The position numbers were made by a program, and so were the translations under genes. From Chrysoperla carnea (taxonomy: Eukaryota > Arthropoda > Insecta > Neuroptera > Chrysopidae), in contig NC_058340.1 of assembly GCF_905475395.1 (NCBI RefSeq), positions 55,406,181 to 55,470,180 on the forward strand: a stretch of DNA of 64,000 bases. Reading direction: 5' to 3'. The notes under the pieces were generated by a model. It saw only the letters and a program-made list of their open reading frames with translations. It was not told the DNA's origin and did not search any database. This document shows, piece by piece, positions 38,570 to 51,311 of this stretch; position 1 is the stretch's first letter; each line of letters opens with the position of its first letter.

Positions 38570-38869
38570 GTATGTAAATTATTTTTAATTTTTTTTTGGT
38601 TTAAAATATATTTTTTCAATCTTTAATTTTATTGTTGAGTTTTATGCAATTGAAATGGTCGAACGCGTAGATTTTAACAAAGTTTTTCCTTATTTATTTT
38701 TTATAAAAATATTTTTTAGAATAATGAGTTCTTTTATAAAGAAAAACATTCCGATTGGAAGGATTGCTTTAATAATCCTTTTCGTTTTAGAAATAAAATT
38801 TATAGGAGTGGGGGAAGGAGCTAGAGAAATTAAATTCTTTACACTTTACTAATTGTTAGATACAGTTAG

Positions 38870-40237
38870 ATACTAGAGGTATCTGACTTCATTTAAAATA
38901 CAGTAGAGTTTTAATAATCCGACAATCGATAGTTCGACACTTCGAACACGTTTCGTTCGTTTAATTAATTTATCATAAATTTTTTAATAATAGATTTTTA
39001 TACAATTCAATTTTATACAATGAGTCCGAATTTGTGACAAAAAAGAAAATGTAAAGGACTAAGGACCATTCTCATTTTAAATTGGTTCTATTTTGGAAAA
39101 AAACGATTCTCATTTTAAATTAGTTCTATTTTGGAAAAAAAAAACGATTTCACCCTAAAGGAACTATTGCCGTATTTCAAAATGGCCAAAATTACACTTT
39201 ATCAGTTCAAGAAATCTTTATTCTCTTGGCTATTTTTAATTATTTGGCTGACAAGATTTTAAAACAATTTCCTTGATTATATAATTATTATTTTAAAAAA
39301 TTATTTGGATGAATTTTTTTGTAATTTTTTGTAATTTTAATCTATGAAATAATCAATTGTCCTTCAAAAAAATTTCTGGGTAATTTTTTTACTTTATTCA
39401 TATAAACCGGTTCATACTTTGAATAAAATTAATTTATATTGAATAATTAATATAAAAACATAAATATGCAGGTACTTTTATTTTGATAAATTCTCAAAAA
39501 AGGTGGATATAAGGATTTAAGGAAGTACTTTATGGGGTCAGGGACCTTCCTTTGTTTAAGTCTACGCTAAAACGCTACCTAATATTTACTTTTGAATTTA
39601 GTAAATTAGTTTTTATTGTATTAAATTTTATTTGGTAATGGATAAACTTTTTCTGTTCTTCACTTTTCTGCCCGTTGTATCTGAAAGCTCTTGCTACGAT
39701 CGTGATTATATATACAAATACAATTTTAATTTAGGATTGAAAAAATATATTATATGAAACTATGGTGGAAGCGATGGGATGGAAAAGGCACTTAAGTTTT
39801 TCAACGTTTTCATCATAATTCATTACTTTTTCTGAAATAATGTATTGTAATCAGATTTGCTCCAGTGATCTTTAAGTCTATCGCATCGAGAATAGACGAG
39901 ACATATAAATGACAGGCTAATAAAAACGTGCTAATAAAAATTGCATGTAATCATGCATTTTTATAATTTTTATATAATCATTATCATTAAAATTAGCAAC
40001 AGGAAAATTATACATAATTTATTAAAAGAGATTTTTGCAATTTGTTTTGGAGATTATTATCTTATATCTACATATTTATTTTGCTATGAAGTAACTGTGG
40101 CTAAGAAATAGCCACTTAAATCGAGACACTTTAAGATTTTCCGTAAAATTGATAGTCAAATATTTTCTACACATAACACTTAAACATGCACACACTGGCC
40201 CTACTTGACCACACTTTCAAAATGGGTCTGTTAAAAA
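38870..40237. other. No gene seen
   Basis: AT-rich. Contains a local duplication of CGATTCTCATTTTAAATT near 39062-39145 but no supported coding frame. Confidence 0.45.
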
Positions 40238-40601
40238 TCACTACATAGTATAAAACAAAGTCGCTTTCTCTGTCCCTATGTCCCTTTGTATGCTTAAATC
40301 TTTGAAACTACGCAACGGATTTTGATGCGGTTTTTTTTAATAGATAGAGTGATTCAAGAGGAAGGTTTATATGTATAATAACATCCATTAAATAGTAGAG
40401 AAGTACTACTATTTTTGAGGTTTCTAATGTGATGTCGTAAATAATTACATTTTTTCCGCATACATAGCACATAGGCTATATATTTTATACCCCTGCGAAG
40501 CCAGAGCGGGCCGCTATGTTTTTATATACAACGTTCACAGTTTTTCTGTAGTGTATTTAGTATCAGCATTGCACCCGTGCGAAGCCGGGGCGGGTCGCTA
40601 G
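40238..40601 (+). mobile_element. Helitron-like non-autonomous element
   Basis: The right end reads GTGCGAAGCCGGGGCGGGTCGCTAG followed by T, the CTAG-terminated GC-rich end typical of insect Helitrons, with ACCCG/CGGGT able to pair. A similar sub-terminal GCGAAGCCAGAGCGGGCCGC lies 80 bp before it. The left part (CTTTCTCTGTCCCTATGTCC, ACTACGCAACGGATTTTGAT) is a motif I associate with these elements. The left end is approximate. No Rep/helicase coding. Confidence 0.6.
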
Positions 40602-40837
40602 TTATATATATGAATGAAAATATCTATTTTAAGTAGAGCTTGATTTAAACTTTTGTATTCTTTTACTACAAAACTAAATTATTTTATTGAGTCGTTTTTG
40701 TTTGTAAAACGTTTCTATAAAATTGCAATAATTTTGAGTTAATACCAAAATAATGAAAAATGCGAATTTTGTCATGAAAATCAATTAATGGCTATACAAA
40801 AGTAATCAAATTTTTCAAATAGTTTTTTTCGAATTCT

Positions 40838-41040
40838 CTAACCATCTTTGACGCCAGGCAAAATTTTAAGAATCGATCTTATTTGTCAATTTGTAGTCGG
40901 CTGAGATTAAAATTCAGATTTCGGCTAAGTATCTTAAAAAATGTAACCACCCTGTATGACTGTGCAAAATTTCAAATCGATATTCCTATAAACAACGAAA
41001 ATATGAGAGTGTCTTCATCCTAAATGCGACATACTGTATA
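40838..41040 (-). repeat. Half copy of the 61123-61606 foldback family
   Basis: The sequence from CTAACCATCTTTGACGCCAG to CTTCATCCTAAATGCGACAT matches the right arm of the palindrome at 61385-61606 closely. The other arm is not found here. Confidence 0.7.
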
Positions 41041-41438
41041 TATTTTTTTTATTTTCAGTCGTATTTTAGATTTCTTTATAAACAAAACAAAAATTTGATT
41101 CTAGCTAAAAATTGATACGATAATACCGATTTCGGTCTATATTAATACAGGAAGTGGCAAATGGTGAAGTGATAATGTGCATTTTTTTCTATTAGTTTAA
41201 TATTTACAAGAGATATTATTTTACGTTCAATTTATGTTTGTTTAATTTATGTTCTAAAATACCAAATTGACGAGTAATATATAGGTACCTCGTCCCTTTC
41301 TAATTTTTTATAACGCAGAAACGCAGAAAATTTTTGAGTTCTTTGATTTATATTGTCATTATATCCTTCAATAGTCTTAAGGTAGTTCCAATTTTATGTT
41401 TATTTATTTATATTGATTGATTTATTTTTTTTCAGAAA

Positions 41439-44400
41439 ATGAAATTATTAATATTGGTAATTTGTATTGCATTGCCATTATGCATATATGGACAAGGTTC
41501 ATTAGATGATTTGGTAAAAGCAAATAAACAAAGAACTTCCATGAAACCAAGAGCAGCTGCAGGTGATGAAGATGATTTAGATTCATTAATCGAAGATGTA
41601 TTTAATATTAATCCACCAGCATCATCAACTGCAACACCAGATCGAATTGGTGGAAATACAAATTTAAATCCTGGTGGTAACACCAACTTAAATCCATCAC
41701 CATCAAACCCTGGTGGAGAGGGTGTTAATACTGGTGAACGTATTGGTGATTGTGAATGTGTACCGTATTATTTATGTAAAAATAATACAATTATTACCGA
41801 TGGTGAAGGATTACTTGATATCAGGTCCGCCATTAATATTATTATTCATTTAAATTTTAATGTTAATGTTAATTTAATTGCTAAACGATCTACAAGCGAT
41901 TATTACTATGATTGCAATACAGGATGTACTACAAGACGGTATGTCAAATTGTGTCCAATAAGTTTTTCATGTAATCACTGCGCATGTGTATAGTTTGCAC
42001 TATATTATACGCCATTTTTGGTTTTTTATTGAAAGTGACATTTGGGATCAAATTAGGCTCGGTTATATGTTGGGAATTCTGATCCTTTTGAACCCTATAA
42101 AGAACGCACGGGCACCTCGTCCCACACACACCAAGGAGACTGACGGTGTGACTTCGGCCTCTCATTTACATGTCTAAAGTAGAATCAAAAAGGGAATTGT
42201 TTTTAGAATATATAGCTAGGATAAAAGCTTCCAATTATTTTAATATTGTCGAATTAGTATAAAATGGAAACTTAAAAAAGTTGGTAAGAACTTCACACAA
42301 CCACTAAATAACAAATATGGTTTTATTTTCTGGATATTTCGGATTAGAAACTAAAAAAAACTTAAAGAAATTAAACAAAAATTCAGCCTAGGGTTCCTAT
42401 ACTATATAGGTCTTATCATTTGGGAACAATTTTTCCTGGCTAAGGTTCAATGATTAATGTATATTTAGTTTCGGAATTTTTTTATAATATTAGGGTCAAG
42501 AACTTAATATGGTCTATTGTGTCAGAAACAGGATGGGAAGCCGTACCCGAATAACAATCGTCTACTATACTTTCAAGCATTCAACGAAGAAACTTAAGTA
42601 ATAAAAGTTTGCAAAATTTACATTTTGGAGTGCTAACTTCATATGATCTTAGTAAATTTTCTATGGTATTGTAATTATCTAACGACTTCTATTTAATATA
42701 ATTTTTATACTTATTGTTTTGTTTCATAATATCTAAAAGTAATTACTGTGAAAATTATTTTAATAAAAAAAAAATTTGTTTTGCTATAGAAAACAAAAAC
42801 AATTTAGCTAATACTAATTTACTTACGTAGTAATTTTTAGCACAATGATTCATGTCCGTTTTATTACTTTATTTTAGCGGATATTAATCAAGACCTGATT
42901 ATTATATTTATTCTTTTCAACTACAGGGAAAATACACCGTGGTTGACTCGTTTCGACACATTATTTCATGTGTTTTTACGTCTCAAAATTTAATCAAAAT
43001 TGTTTAGAGAATATCTATGAGTACAAATCTCAGACTCCCAACAGATTTTATTTTGAAATTTTTAGGACTGTCTAATTTCAGCTATAAATAATTTTCGTTT
43101 TATAAATATTTTTTTCGTTTTACAAAGCTTAAAAAAGTTCAAAATTTTGAACGTAAAAACCGATTCCGTACCCTTAGTTTTGATGTTTTCTGAAAATATT
43201 TTATAATTTACAAAATATTCGGCCCTTAATAGGTCTTATTCTTATAATGGTTCACAATCGCTTACGCTTACCCATTCCAACCTTAGGAATAAAGATTTTT
43301 CTTTAATATTTCCTATAATATTTGTTAATGCGTTTATCAATGTTATGGAAAAGTCATCATTTACTCGCATTTTATTGTTCCTTACTTTATTCACCTATCA
43401 AACCCCACTCTCTTGCTCAGAGCTCTGTAGCTAGGATCTCAGCGTTGATAGATCCGAATGGCGCCTTCGGAATAGTGTCACTAGTATTACAAGTTGTTTA
43501 TAGGGATTTATAAATAGATTTTGATATTTGGCGTGATTGAATTGTAGAATAACATTGAAAAGTAGAAGAACTGAGCTTTATGTTGGAAGCTTGAAAAAGT
43601 AATATATAACGTAATTTTGAATAACTCAACAATTTTGTAAGCACAACCAGTACTCTGCACATCTGTATTATTTTGGCTTGTAGTTCTGTATTAGCAATGA
43701 AGAAGCTTGGACTTGTATTGTAGCTTTTTTGGATTAAGAGCAGGCCAAATAAATTTTTCTGAATTTATTGAAGCTGATAATTTGAGAATTGTTAATAGTA
43801 GTTGTATACACACACATACCGCGGTCAGTCAAGCGAACGATTGAACAGGAGTCAGATATATGCCGTTCCCTTGGCTGACCGTAGTATGTGTGTACACAAC
43901 TACTAGAAACAATCATCAAATGATCAACTTTTTTGGAATGGCTCTCTCATTATTTGTATATTACACTAGCGAATTATTATGCAATGTAAAATTTTTCATA
44001 AAATCTTTTAAAATTTTCAGAATGAAACCTGGCCCATGTAAAAGTTATTTTGATGTATGTTGTACATTAGCAAATAAATTACCACTACCAATCACCACCC
44101 CAAAACCACCACAAAAACCAAGCGGATGTGGAGTACGTAATCCAGAAGGAGTTGGTTTCCGAATTACTGGTGATAAAGATAATGAAGCACAATTCGGTGA
44201 ATTCCCATGGATGGTAGCAATTTTACGTGAGGATACTGTCGATGGAAAAACTAAATTTAATATTTACCAATGCGGTGGTTCATTAATTCATCCACGTGTT
44301 GTATTAACGGCTGCCCATTGTGTATCGGATCCTGCAAAACATGCCTCATTGAAAGTCCGTGCTGGGGAATGGGACACGCAGACCACCAACGAATTATATC

Positions 44401-44963
44401 CAAATCAAGATCGAGCTGTTGAATCGGTTGAAATCCATCCAGATTATTATGCTGGTGCATTATTTAATGACATTGCATTATTGTTCTTGAAAGATCCTGT
44501 AGATATTGCTGAAAACGTTGATGTAGTATGTTTACCACCAGACAATGTACAAATTGATAAATCCAGATGTTTTGCCAGTGGATGGGGTAAAGATGTATTC
44601 GGCCAAGAAGGACGTTATCAGGTTATTCTAAAGAAAATTGAATTACCAATCGTACCAAGGCCACAATGTGTTGAAGCGTTACGTAATACCCGTTTAGGTA
44701 AACATTTCCAATTGCATGAGAGTTTCATCTGTGCTGGTGGGGAACCTGGAAAAGATACGTGTAAAGGTGATGGCGGTAGTCCATTAATCTGTCCAATTCA
44801 AGGTAAACCAAATCAATTCCAACAAGTTGGTATTGTGGCTTGGGGTATTGGTTGTGGAGAAAATCAAACGCCTGGAGTTTATGTCAATGTTCCACTCTTC
44901 AGAGCATGGATTGATGAAACATTTGTTTTTAAAAACATTGAACGTACTTTTTATACTTACTAA
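41439..44963 (+). CDS. Clip-domain serine protease homolog D (GDGGSP, PPAF-II type)
   Basis: The main model has exons 41439-41824 and 44021-44963 (phase 2), 442 residues. Signal peptide 1-18, acidic segment near 43-53, a short repeat (GGNTNLNP twice, about 71-86), clip cysteines C105, C107, C113, C135, C142, C143, Pro/Lys-rich linker with a CGVRNPEGVGF motif, then the protease fold. His228 (LTAAHC) and Asp279 (FNDIALL) are kept; serine is Gly380 (CKGDGGSP). The clip reads CECVPYYLC ... CKSYFDVCC, the standard PPAF-II form. The donor at 41825 (AG|GTCCGC) is weak; a better donor at 41939 (ACG|GTATGT), also phase 2, allows longer isoforms. A splice acceptor (TTTTTTTTCAG) sits 3 nt before the ATG, so an upstream non-coding exon is likely. 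The 2.2-kb intron contains a long palindrome close to its 3' end. Likely secreted melanisation cofactor. Confidence 0.9.
42180..43770. other. SPH D intron, nothing recognised
   Basis: AT-rich intron sequence. The frame at 43322-43513 has no homology I can see and is probably chance. Confidence 0.45.
43771..43930. repeat. 160-bp palindrome near the 3' end of SPH D intron
   Basis: AGTAGTTGTATACACACACA at the left pairs with TGTGTGTACACAACTACT at the right. The pairing extends outward through GATAATTTGAGAATTGTT and inward through CGGTCAG / CTGACCG and CGAACG / CGTTC. The centre is near 43850. It ends about 90 bp before exon 2 of gene D. Confidence 0.75.
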
Positions 44964-46433
44964 GTTCATTAGACCATGTAATTGTTCTTCAGGAAAAACC
45001 CAATGATATTTTCCAAAAAAAATGATATTTTTACAAAAAATTTTTTGTACGTAAATCAAAGATTATTTTATATTGACCCGGTTTAAGATATCATAAATTT
45101 TATCAAAATCAGGTCAATTAATGTTATAAACAAATTATTTAATTCTTGGAAAATGTCTTGTTTGTAGACGAACAAAATATTAATATATTTTTAATTTGTA
45201 AAGTTCGATTAAATGGAGTTTTTAAACCTAAAATATAGTGCAAAGTTTTATTTGCTTACTATTGCCTTTGCTTAAGTTGTTAACTCTCGTGATTTTCACA
45301 AAGAATTATGCGATAAAATTTTATATAACAATTTATTTGTAAATATATTTTTATATTTAAATTTTGAGTTTATTTTATTTTTAAATTAACCCAAACATTA
45401 AACATTTTTTTACTAATTTTGGTATATTTTCTTTGAAATACTGCAACAGCTAGCGGAACTTAAATAGAGTAAGCTTTTACAAACAAAAGGAATTAATAAT
45501 TTATTTCCCACCGGAAGAAGTATCTATATATTTAACAAAAATTTATTATGAGCCGTTTTATTTCCAACCCATTTTCTTAATTTTTAAATAAAAGGTATTG
45601 ACGCACAGATTTGAATAGTAATCACCAAATTGACACCCTTTTTAATTTATAGTACTCTAACGAAGTTTCCTGATGCACATTTCTTATGTGTTCATACATT
45701 TCTTGCTCTATATTTGCGTTTCTAATTGAAGTATTATAAAGGTTCATATATGGCTCGAACGAGCTCTTTTCTTGTGCTTTGAGCCCACTTAAAATGGTTG
45801 AGTTGGAGGGAAGCTAGGTGTGAAGATTTTACTGAACTTTCCTGTTAATATCCTCCTAATAATGATAGTTTGATGGGCCTACTTTTCGCTTTAATTTCAG
45901 ATAAGGCCTATATTTAAAAAAATTTTTGGCTGTTACTTCTACACATTAATTTTGGTGTTCAAGTCTAGATTACTTGGTCTTGCATAGAAGATCAAAACTA
46001 ACGTGCAGAAACAAAACGTGTAAAATGTTATAACGTCCCTATGTCTGTAAAGTGAAATCATAGCTATAGTGTCATATATCTTCGAGTAAATTGGCCTAGA
46101 ATTTTTACTGTATCATAAATATGCACGGGCAAAGAAAAGCGAATATTGACTGTGATCAATTTTTTAATGTGCAAATGAAGTAATAAAATTCTACAGAAGA
46201 ACTGCTATACAGTGTGTAATCGCTTTTGCTATACAGAATAGTACTCCATCAGTAAAAAATTACTAATAAACGTGCAATACTGCTAATGATTATTTATGGA
46301 AATATTAAATTATACAAGGTGAACCATTTTAATAGCCAATAAAAAAACAACTTAAACAATAGTTGTAGAGATTGATGGGGGACATCATGTTCTGACATCA
46401 GATTGGACCTAGTTCTTCGGGGTTCTTTAATAG

Positions 46434-46496
46434 CCAAATTAGATTCTAAACGGTAAGAGATAGAATAACACTTTAAATTAGAAAGTTAATTCTCAT
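46434..46496 (+). repeat. Short dispersed repeat shared with 29205-29272
   Basis: AAATTAGATTCTAAACGGTA, AGAGATAGAATAACACTTTA and AATTAGAAAGTT match the copy between SPH genes B and C. Confidence 0.65.
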
Positions 46497-46620
46497 AACA
46501 AAACTAACAGTTTTCATCTGAATCATTTTTTTCGAAAATCGTCAGCTTTCAAAGTAAATGCGGCTTAAAATAATAAAATAAATATAAATTGTTTTTTTCC
46601 TAGTAACCAATGGATAAAAT

Positions 46621-46740
46621 AAGTGACGGATTAACCATTGGGTGGGTTAGGCAACTGTCTAGGGGCCTGCATCGGTTATGGGGCGCCTAGAAAAGTCAAA
46701 AGAAAAATACCAAATTGTAAATGAAGCTATAAGGGGGTGC
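46621..46740 (+). mobile_element. Solo end of a hAT-like element
   Basis: GACGGATTAACCATTGGGTG, GGTTAGGCAACTGTCTAGGG and GCCTGCA resemble the ends of ZBED/ZMYM-type hAT elements. No matching second end or target duplication was found within the next kilobase. Confidence 0.4.
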
Positions 46741-47390
46741 CAAGTTGGCTTGGAGTGTAGAGGTATTGTCATTAAAAGTTAATTTAGAAATTCTTGGAAA
46801 TATTGAGATCCTTGGAAGCTTATATCTATATGCACATCTTGACATCTACCTATATGAAAAAAGTGTGATAATCAGCATAATTACACTATTAATTAATCAT
46901 AAATTCATAATAATAATTCATACATAATAAAAAATATATGAAAATATATCTATTTCAAACAACTTTTTTTTTACATTGACCTTCATGCTAAATTACCTTT
47001 TATTAATACCTAATTCTGTATTTTTTAAATCGCAGAATGTATAATTAAAAAATTGGATGTCAAAATTAACTACAATAATATAGGATTCTCAGTGTCTGGT
47101 AAAATAAGAATAATTTTAGGAAAATAAATATTTTTATAAACTTTTTATCTTTATATTGTGCAAAATAGCATGCACAAAAAGTAGTGCCATACAATTTTGA
47201 AACATTCTGTATAAATATATGGTATAAACAATGGTAAAATATTTTGAGGATAAAAATAAGCAGTTTTTATAAATTACAAATCTTATGTTACTTAATTTAA
47301 AAGCATATTCATAGGATTTAAGACAGGGTTGTATTCAGAAGGAAACTGTTTGAAAGAGGCACCAAATGCTTAGGTAAAAAAGTATGATTC

Positions 47391-47606
47391 TATATCATGT
47401 ATAAATGAAAAATATCAAAGTATACTTAGTTTAGTCCCAAGTGTGTAACGCTTAAAAATATTGATGATGCGAACAAAATTTTGGTAAAGGTGTTCATAAA
47501 AGCACCTAATTAGTCCAGATCCGGTTGGCTACCTATACGTAAACACGATAACTCAAGAACGAAAACAGATATCAAGCTGAAATTTTTATAGCGTGTTCAG
47601 GGCGTA
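47391..47606 (+). repeat. R1 dispersed repeat, 5' part
   Basis: Contains TTAGTCCCAAGTGTGTAACG, AAATATTGATGATGCGAAC, CACGATAACTCAAGAACGAA and ATTTTTATAGCGTGTTCAGG. It switches to unrelated sequence after GGGCGTATAAAG. Confidence 0.7.
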
Positions 47607-47680
47607 TAAAGAAAGATAAGGCGACCATCAGACGCCATATTGTTAAAAAGCATGTATGTGTGTTCCTATGTGGGGCAAAA

Positions 47681-47814
47681 GAGACCAAACGCGTGCTGAA
47701 GATATGGCAAACAATGAAAGTCGGCGAACTATGTCAAGTGGGGTATCATTGAACAGCTATTAAATAGACAAATTAACGTTATAATCATTAAAATCGGTAC
47801 ACGCGTTTGGTCTC
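47681..47814. repeat. 15-bp perfect inverted repeats, 134-bp span
   Basis: GAGACCAAACGCGTG (47681-47695) and CACGCGTTTGGTCTC (47800-47814) are exact complements flanking about 104 bp. The piece directly follows the truncated R1 copy. Confidence 0.65.
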
Positions 47815-49090
47815 AAAGAAAAAAACATACATACATAGGCTGAAAATGAAAGTCGATAAACAATGGTAAGGGGTAATCGCTGACTAGTTGAATAGATGTT
47901 TGACTAAAAAGGGGAAAATAAAAAAAAGTTATTACACAAATGAAAGAATTCGACTGATTTAATATAAACTGAAAAGAAAAATCATGTCTAGCAGTTTACG
48001 TAGCAACTTTAACAGTCGGGACTCATTAAGATCCACACCGGCTCAAAATTTTTTTTATTAATAATTACTTTTCGATGCAGATTTAGAGGTCATTACAATC
48101 ATATTACTAGGTGACCACATAGCTCTATTGTGACCACATTTTGTTTTTCATAATATTTTTAAGATTTACCTATAAAATCCACTTCTGGAAACATTATCTA
48201 TTGACCTTCTGTATGTTTGTAATAAATTATTCAAAGTCATTTTATTAAATTTATTTACATAATTAAGTCATGTTATTTAAATAATCAAACAACCATCAGT
48301 TGCAGAAAAATATCGGCTCCTATTTCCTATAATTCGAATCTTTACTAATGTTTGCCTTTTTTTACTCCGATTTCTGAGAATTTTCTTCGCTTGAAGAGTA
48401 AATATTAAGCACACAAATAATGTGCATTGAAATTGTGGAACTTCACTATTCCCGTTTATATGCTCTTGTCCTTAGATTAAATCTTTTGATTACGGAGTAT
48501 ACGAAGTCAGGATTGAAGGCGAACTGACCCAGAAGAAAAATTGCATTAATGATTTTTGAAATAACGAGGTTATTTAAAAATCTTGAAGTATATTTTAGAT
48601 AGTTATAAGGGATTGGTTATATTTGGGATTGGTACCAAATTATGAAGATTAAAATATCTACAATTTCTTTTGTTCTCAAATATTATTAAATAAAGAGAAT
48701 ATAACGACTTCATCCTTTTAATAGCATTCGATAATCAATGTCATTGTCATGATTTGCTAATGAGTATACCCAAAAACCGGATTATCAACATTTTAAAAAT
48801 TCTTATTATAATATATTATTAATAATAATTATTATTGTTTATTTTTCCTCATATTATTTTAATTATATTCGATTAAAAGTTTGTCACGTTTTCATTAATA
48901 AATTTTTGTAGAATTAAAATAATTATGTAATTTTTTATTAATTATCTTACAGAAATGTGCTTGCTGTCAGACAAATCCGGTGAGAATCATATCACATTAC
49001 ACCTGTATGCAGTGTTGTAGCGTATCTTAATACAAATATCTAGATGCAGTATCTAATACAGATATGTATATATAAACTGTAAAAAATTTT

Positions 49091-49440
49091 AACCCCCACA
49101 CAAAAAAAAGGAATGTTAAAAGTTTGGCCGCTATGTGTGTCTGTCTGTCTGTGGCATCGTAGCGCCTAAACTTAAGAACCGATTTTGATTTTTTATAGTT
49201 AGTTTGAAAGGCAGTTTAATGGAGAGTGTTCTTAGCTATTTCAAGTGCGAGTTAAGGTTTCGTACCTGGAACAACTAAAAAATGATCCTCAAAATCGTTG
49301 CAGTTTCGAGAAGACTCTAAGGAAAAAATTAATTTAATGGAGACTATTCGTAGATATACTTCAGGTACGAATTAAGGGTTCCGTACCCGAAAAAATTATT
49401 GGGAGTTTTAAACTTTTGTAAATTTCGCTTATGTACCTTA
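49091..49440 (+). repeat. R2 dispersed repeat (TGTGTGTCTGTCTGTCTGTGGC)
   Basis: Begins AACCCCCACACAAAAAAAAG, then GGCCGCTATGTGTGTCTGTC, CATCGTAGCGCCTAAAC, ACCGATTTTGATTTTTTATA. A shorter copy is at 58172-58255. The family is distinct from R1 and has no coding region. Confidence 0.6.
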
Positions 49441-50615
49441 AACACAGAAAACCAGAAAGGTTTATTTTTATCTATAACGTAATACATTTACACTTTAATA
49501 AACGAAAGTCTAAGTGCGAATGGTAGATCCTCCTTGCAAAGGCTTAGTGCGAGAATAATAAGACGGATTACTAAACGCAAAAATACTCGCATTACTCAGA
49601 GGCGGATAAAGAAATTTTCAAAAATTAGAGCCTCCCGTTAAAAAATCTATCAAAAAGACCTTTTTTTTCGATTTTTTAGTTTCAATTTCTTGATTTTTAG
49701 AAAATCGTGCTGGTTTTTCAGGGCAGTTCTTCGATTCGAGCTACCGTTGTTAAATAAGAACGTAGATGGATATATATATATATATAAAGCACTTTTCTAA
49801 ATCACCAGAATACATCATTATTATTCATACTCTTTTTTGAATTTCTTCGGTGTTCAAATTGGTCAAATTGGTCAAAAACGAAAATTTACTGTACAAAATT
49901 GTTGTGCAAGTCTCGCCTTTTTAATATTCAACCACAAGTCTGTTTAATAGAGATCAGTGTAGTGGTCTATAATAACTAGGTAGGTATCGTCATGTCACTC
50001 TGAATATTTCCCGACAAAATAAAGAATAAGTAATGTCTTCGGCAGATTCATCTACTGTGACCTTTCTCTTCCGTAACATCTGTGAGCCCTTTTCATATTC
50101 TTTGATTATTGAGAGTTCCAAAGACTTGATGATCATTTTTATTAAAATTTTCCTTTTTTGCAAAAATTATATGAATAAGACATACATTTGAAAAACTGTA
50201 CAAATATCAATATCAACGGACTGTAATTTTTTGCATATTTACTTATACCTACAATTAATTTTATATTTGTTTAAAATCTTCCACGAGCGCACCTCTTTGT
50301 AAACTTGCACCTGTAGGCACGTGCCAACTTTGCCTTATGAATAATCTGTATTTGGCATTACTTAATACTTACACATGCTGTTAAAACAGCTCGTATCTAG
50401 TATGTAGTTAAAAAACTCTTCCCAACATTTAGTTAATAAAATATGTACGAATGATCCTGGAAAACTTTAAGCACGTTGCATCCAAAAAAATTTAGAACCT
50501 ATGGAAAAAATCCTAAGTAATATGCACTGTGTTTGGGGTGTAGCTATCCTTCAGGCACAATTGTTATTTTTCCATCATACCCGTATGTATATACATTAAA
50601 TATCTTATTGTTTTT

Positions 50616-51128
50616 ATACCATGTATATGAAATATACCAAGATATACTAAGTTTAGTCCCAAGTTTGTAACGCTTAAAAATATTGATGCTATGAACAAAA
50701 TTTTGGTATAGGTGTTCATAAAACCACCTAATTAGTCCATTTCCGGTTGTCTGTCTGTCGTCTGTCCGTCTGTCATCACGCTTACTCAAAAACGAAGAGA
50801 TATCAAGCTGAAATGTTTATAGCGTGCTGAGGACGTAAAAAGTGAGGTTGAGTTCGTAAATGAGCAACATGGGTTAATTGGGTCTTGGGTCCGTAGGACC
50901 CATCTTGTAAACCGTTAGAGCAAATGCAATAGCAATAGAACAAATGTTCCTTATAAAAAAATAGTGTTTATCCGTAAGAGCGCATATTATGCGCAAATTA
51001 TAGTATAATATGGGTATATCAGTTATATGTGTGTGACATGTAAGTATGTGTAATGTTACAGAGTAATCAACACTGTCTATACATGGTATTACAACAATTA
51101 ACTCAGTCAATTGCTTATTTTCACTTGT
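50616..51128 (+). repeat. R1 dispersed repeat, near full length (513 bp)
   Basis: The best-preserved copy. It runs from ATACCATGTATATGAAATAT through TTTAGTCCCAAGTTTGTAAC, GGTTGTCTGTCTGTCGTCTG, AAAAGTGAGGTTGAGTTCGT, to CATGGTATTACAACAATTAA and TTTTCACTTGT. Confidence 0.8.
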
Positions 51129-51311
51129 TTGTTATTGTTATTTAAGTATTATGAATATTAATTATGTATTTTTTTTTATAATTTTAATAATATAATGATG
51201 ATGTAAACCATATAGGACTTATCTTGATGTTACATTATGTTGGCGTGATTTAATGCAAACACGTGAATAACAAATTTACCAAAGTACTTATACTTTATAA
51301 AGACACTTTTT

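Larger units (their letters stand above)
44964..48950. other. Intergenic region after SPH D, repeats only
   Basis: Besides the repeat copies listed separately, no gene was recognised. The frame at 46745-46927 follows a hAT-like end and has no transposase motif. Confidence 0.45.

Noticed and set aside
41944-42177. Overlapping + and - frames after the SPH D first exon
   Set aside because: Overlap each other within an intron and show no family resemblance.
43860-44020. Open frame extending SPH D exon 2 upstream
   Set aside because: It comes from the palindrome at 43771-43930; the TTTTCAG acceptor at 44019-44020 in the conserved phase marks the true exon start.
44257-45059. Minus-strand frames opposite SPH D exon 2
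   Set aside because: Antisense shadows of the conserved protease coding sequence.
50740-50790. GTCTGTC arrays considered as a CRISPR-like or telomeric repeat
   Set aside because: They are short microsatellite-like blocks inside each R1 copy, without regular spacers, and the host is a eukaryote.
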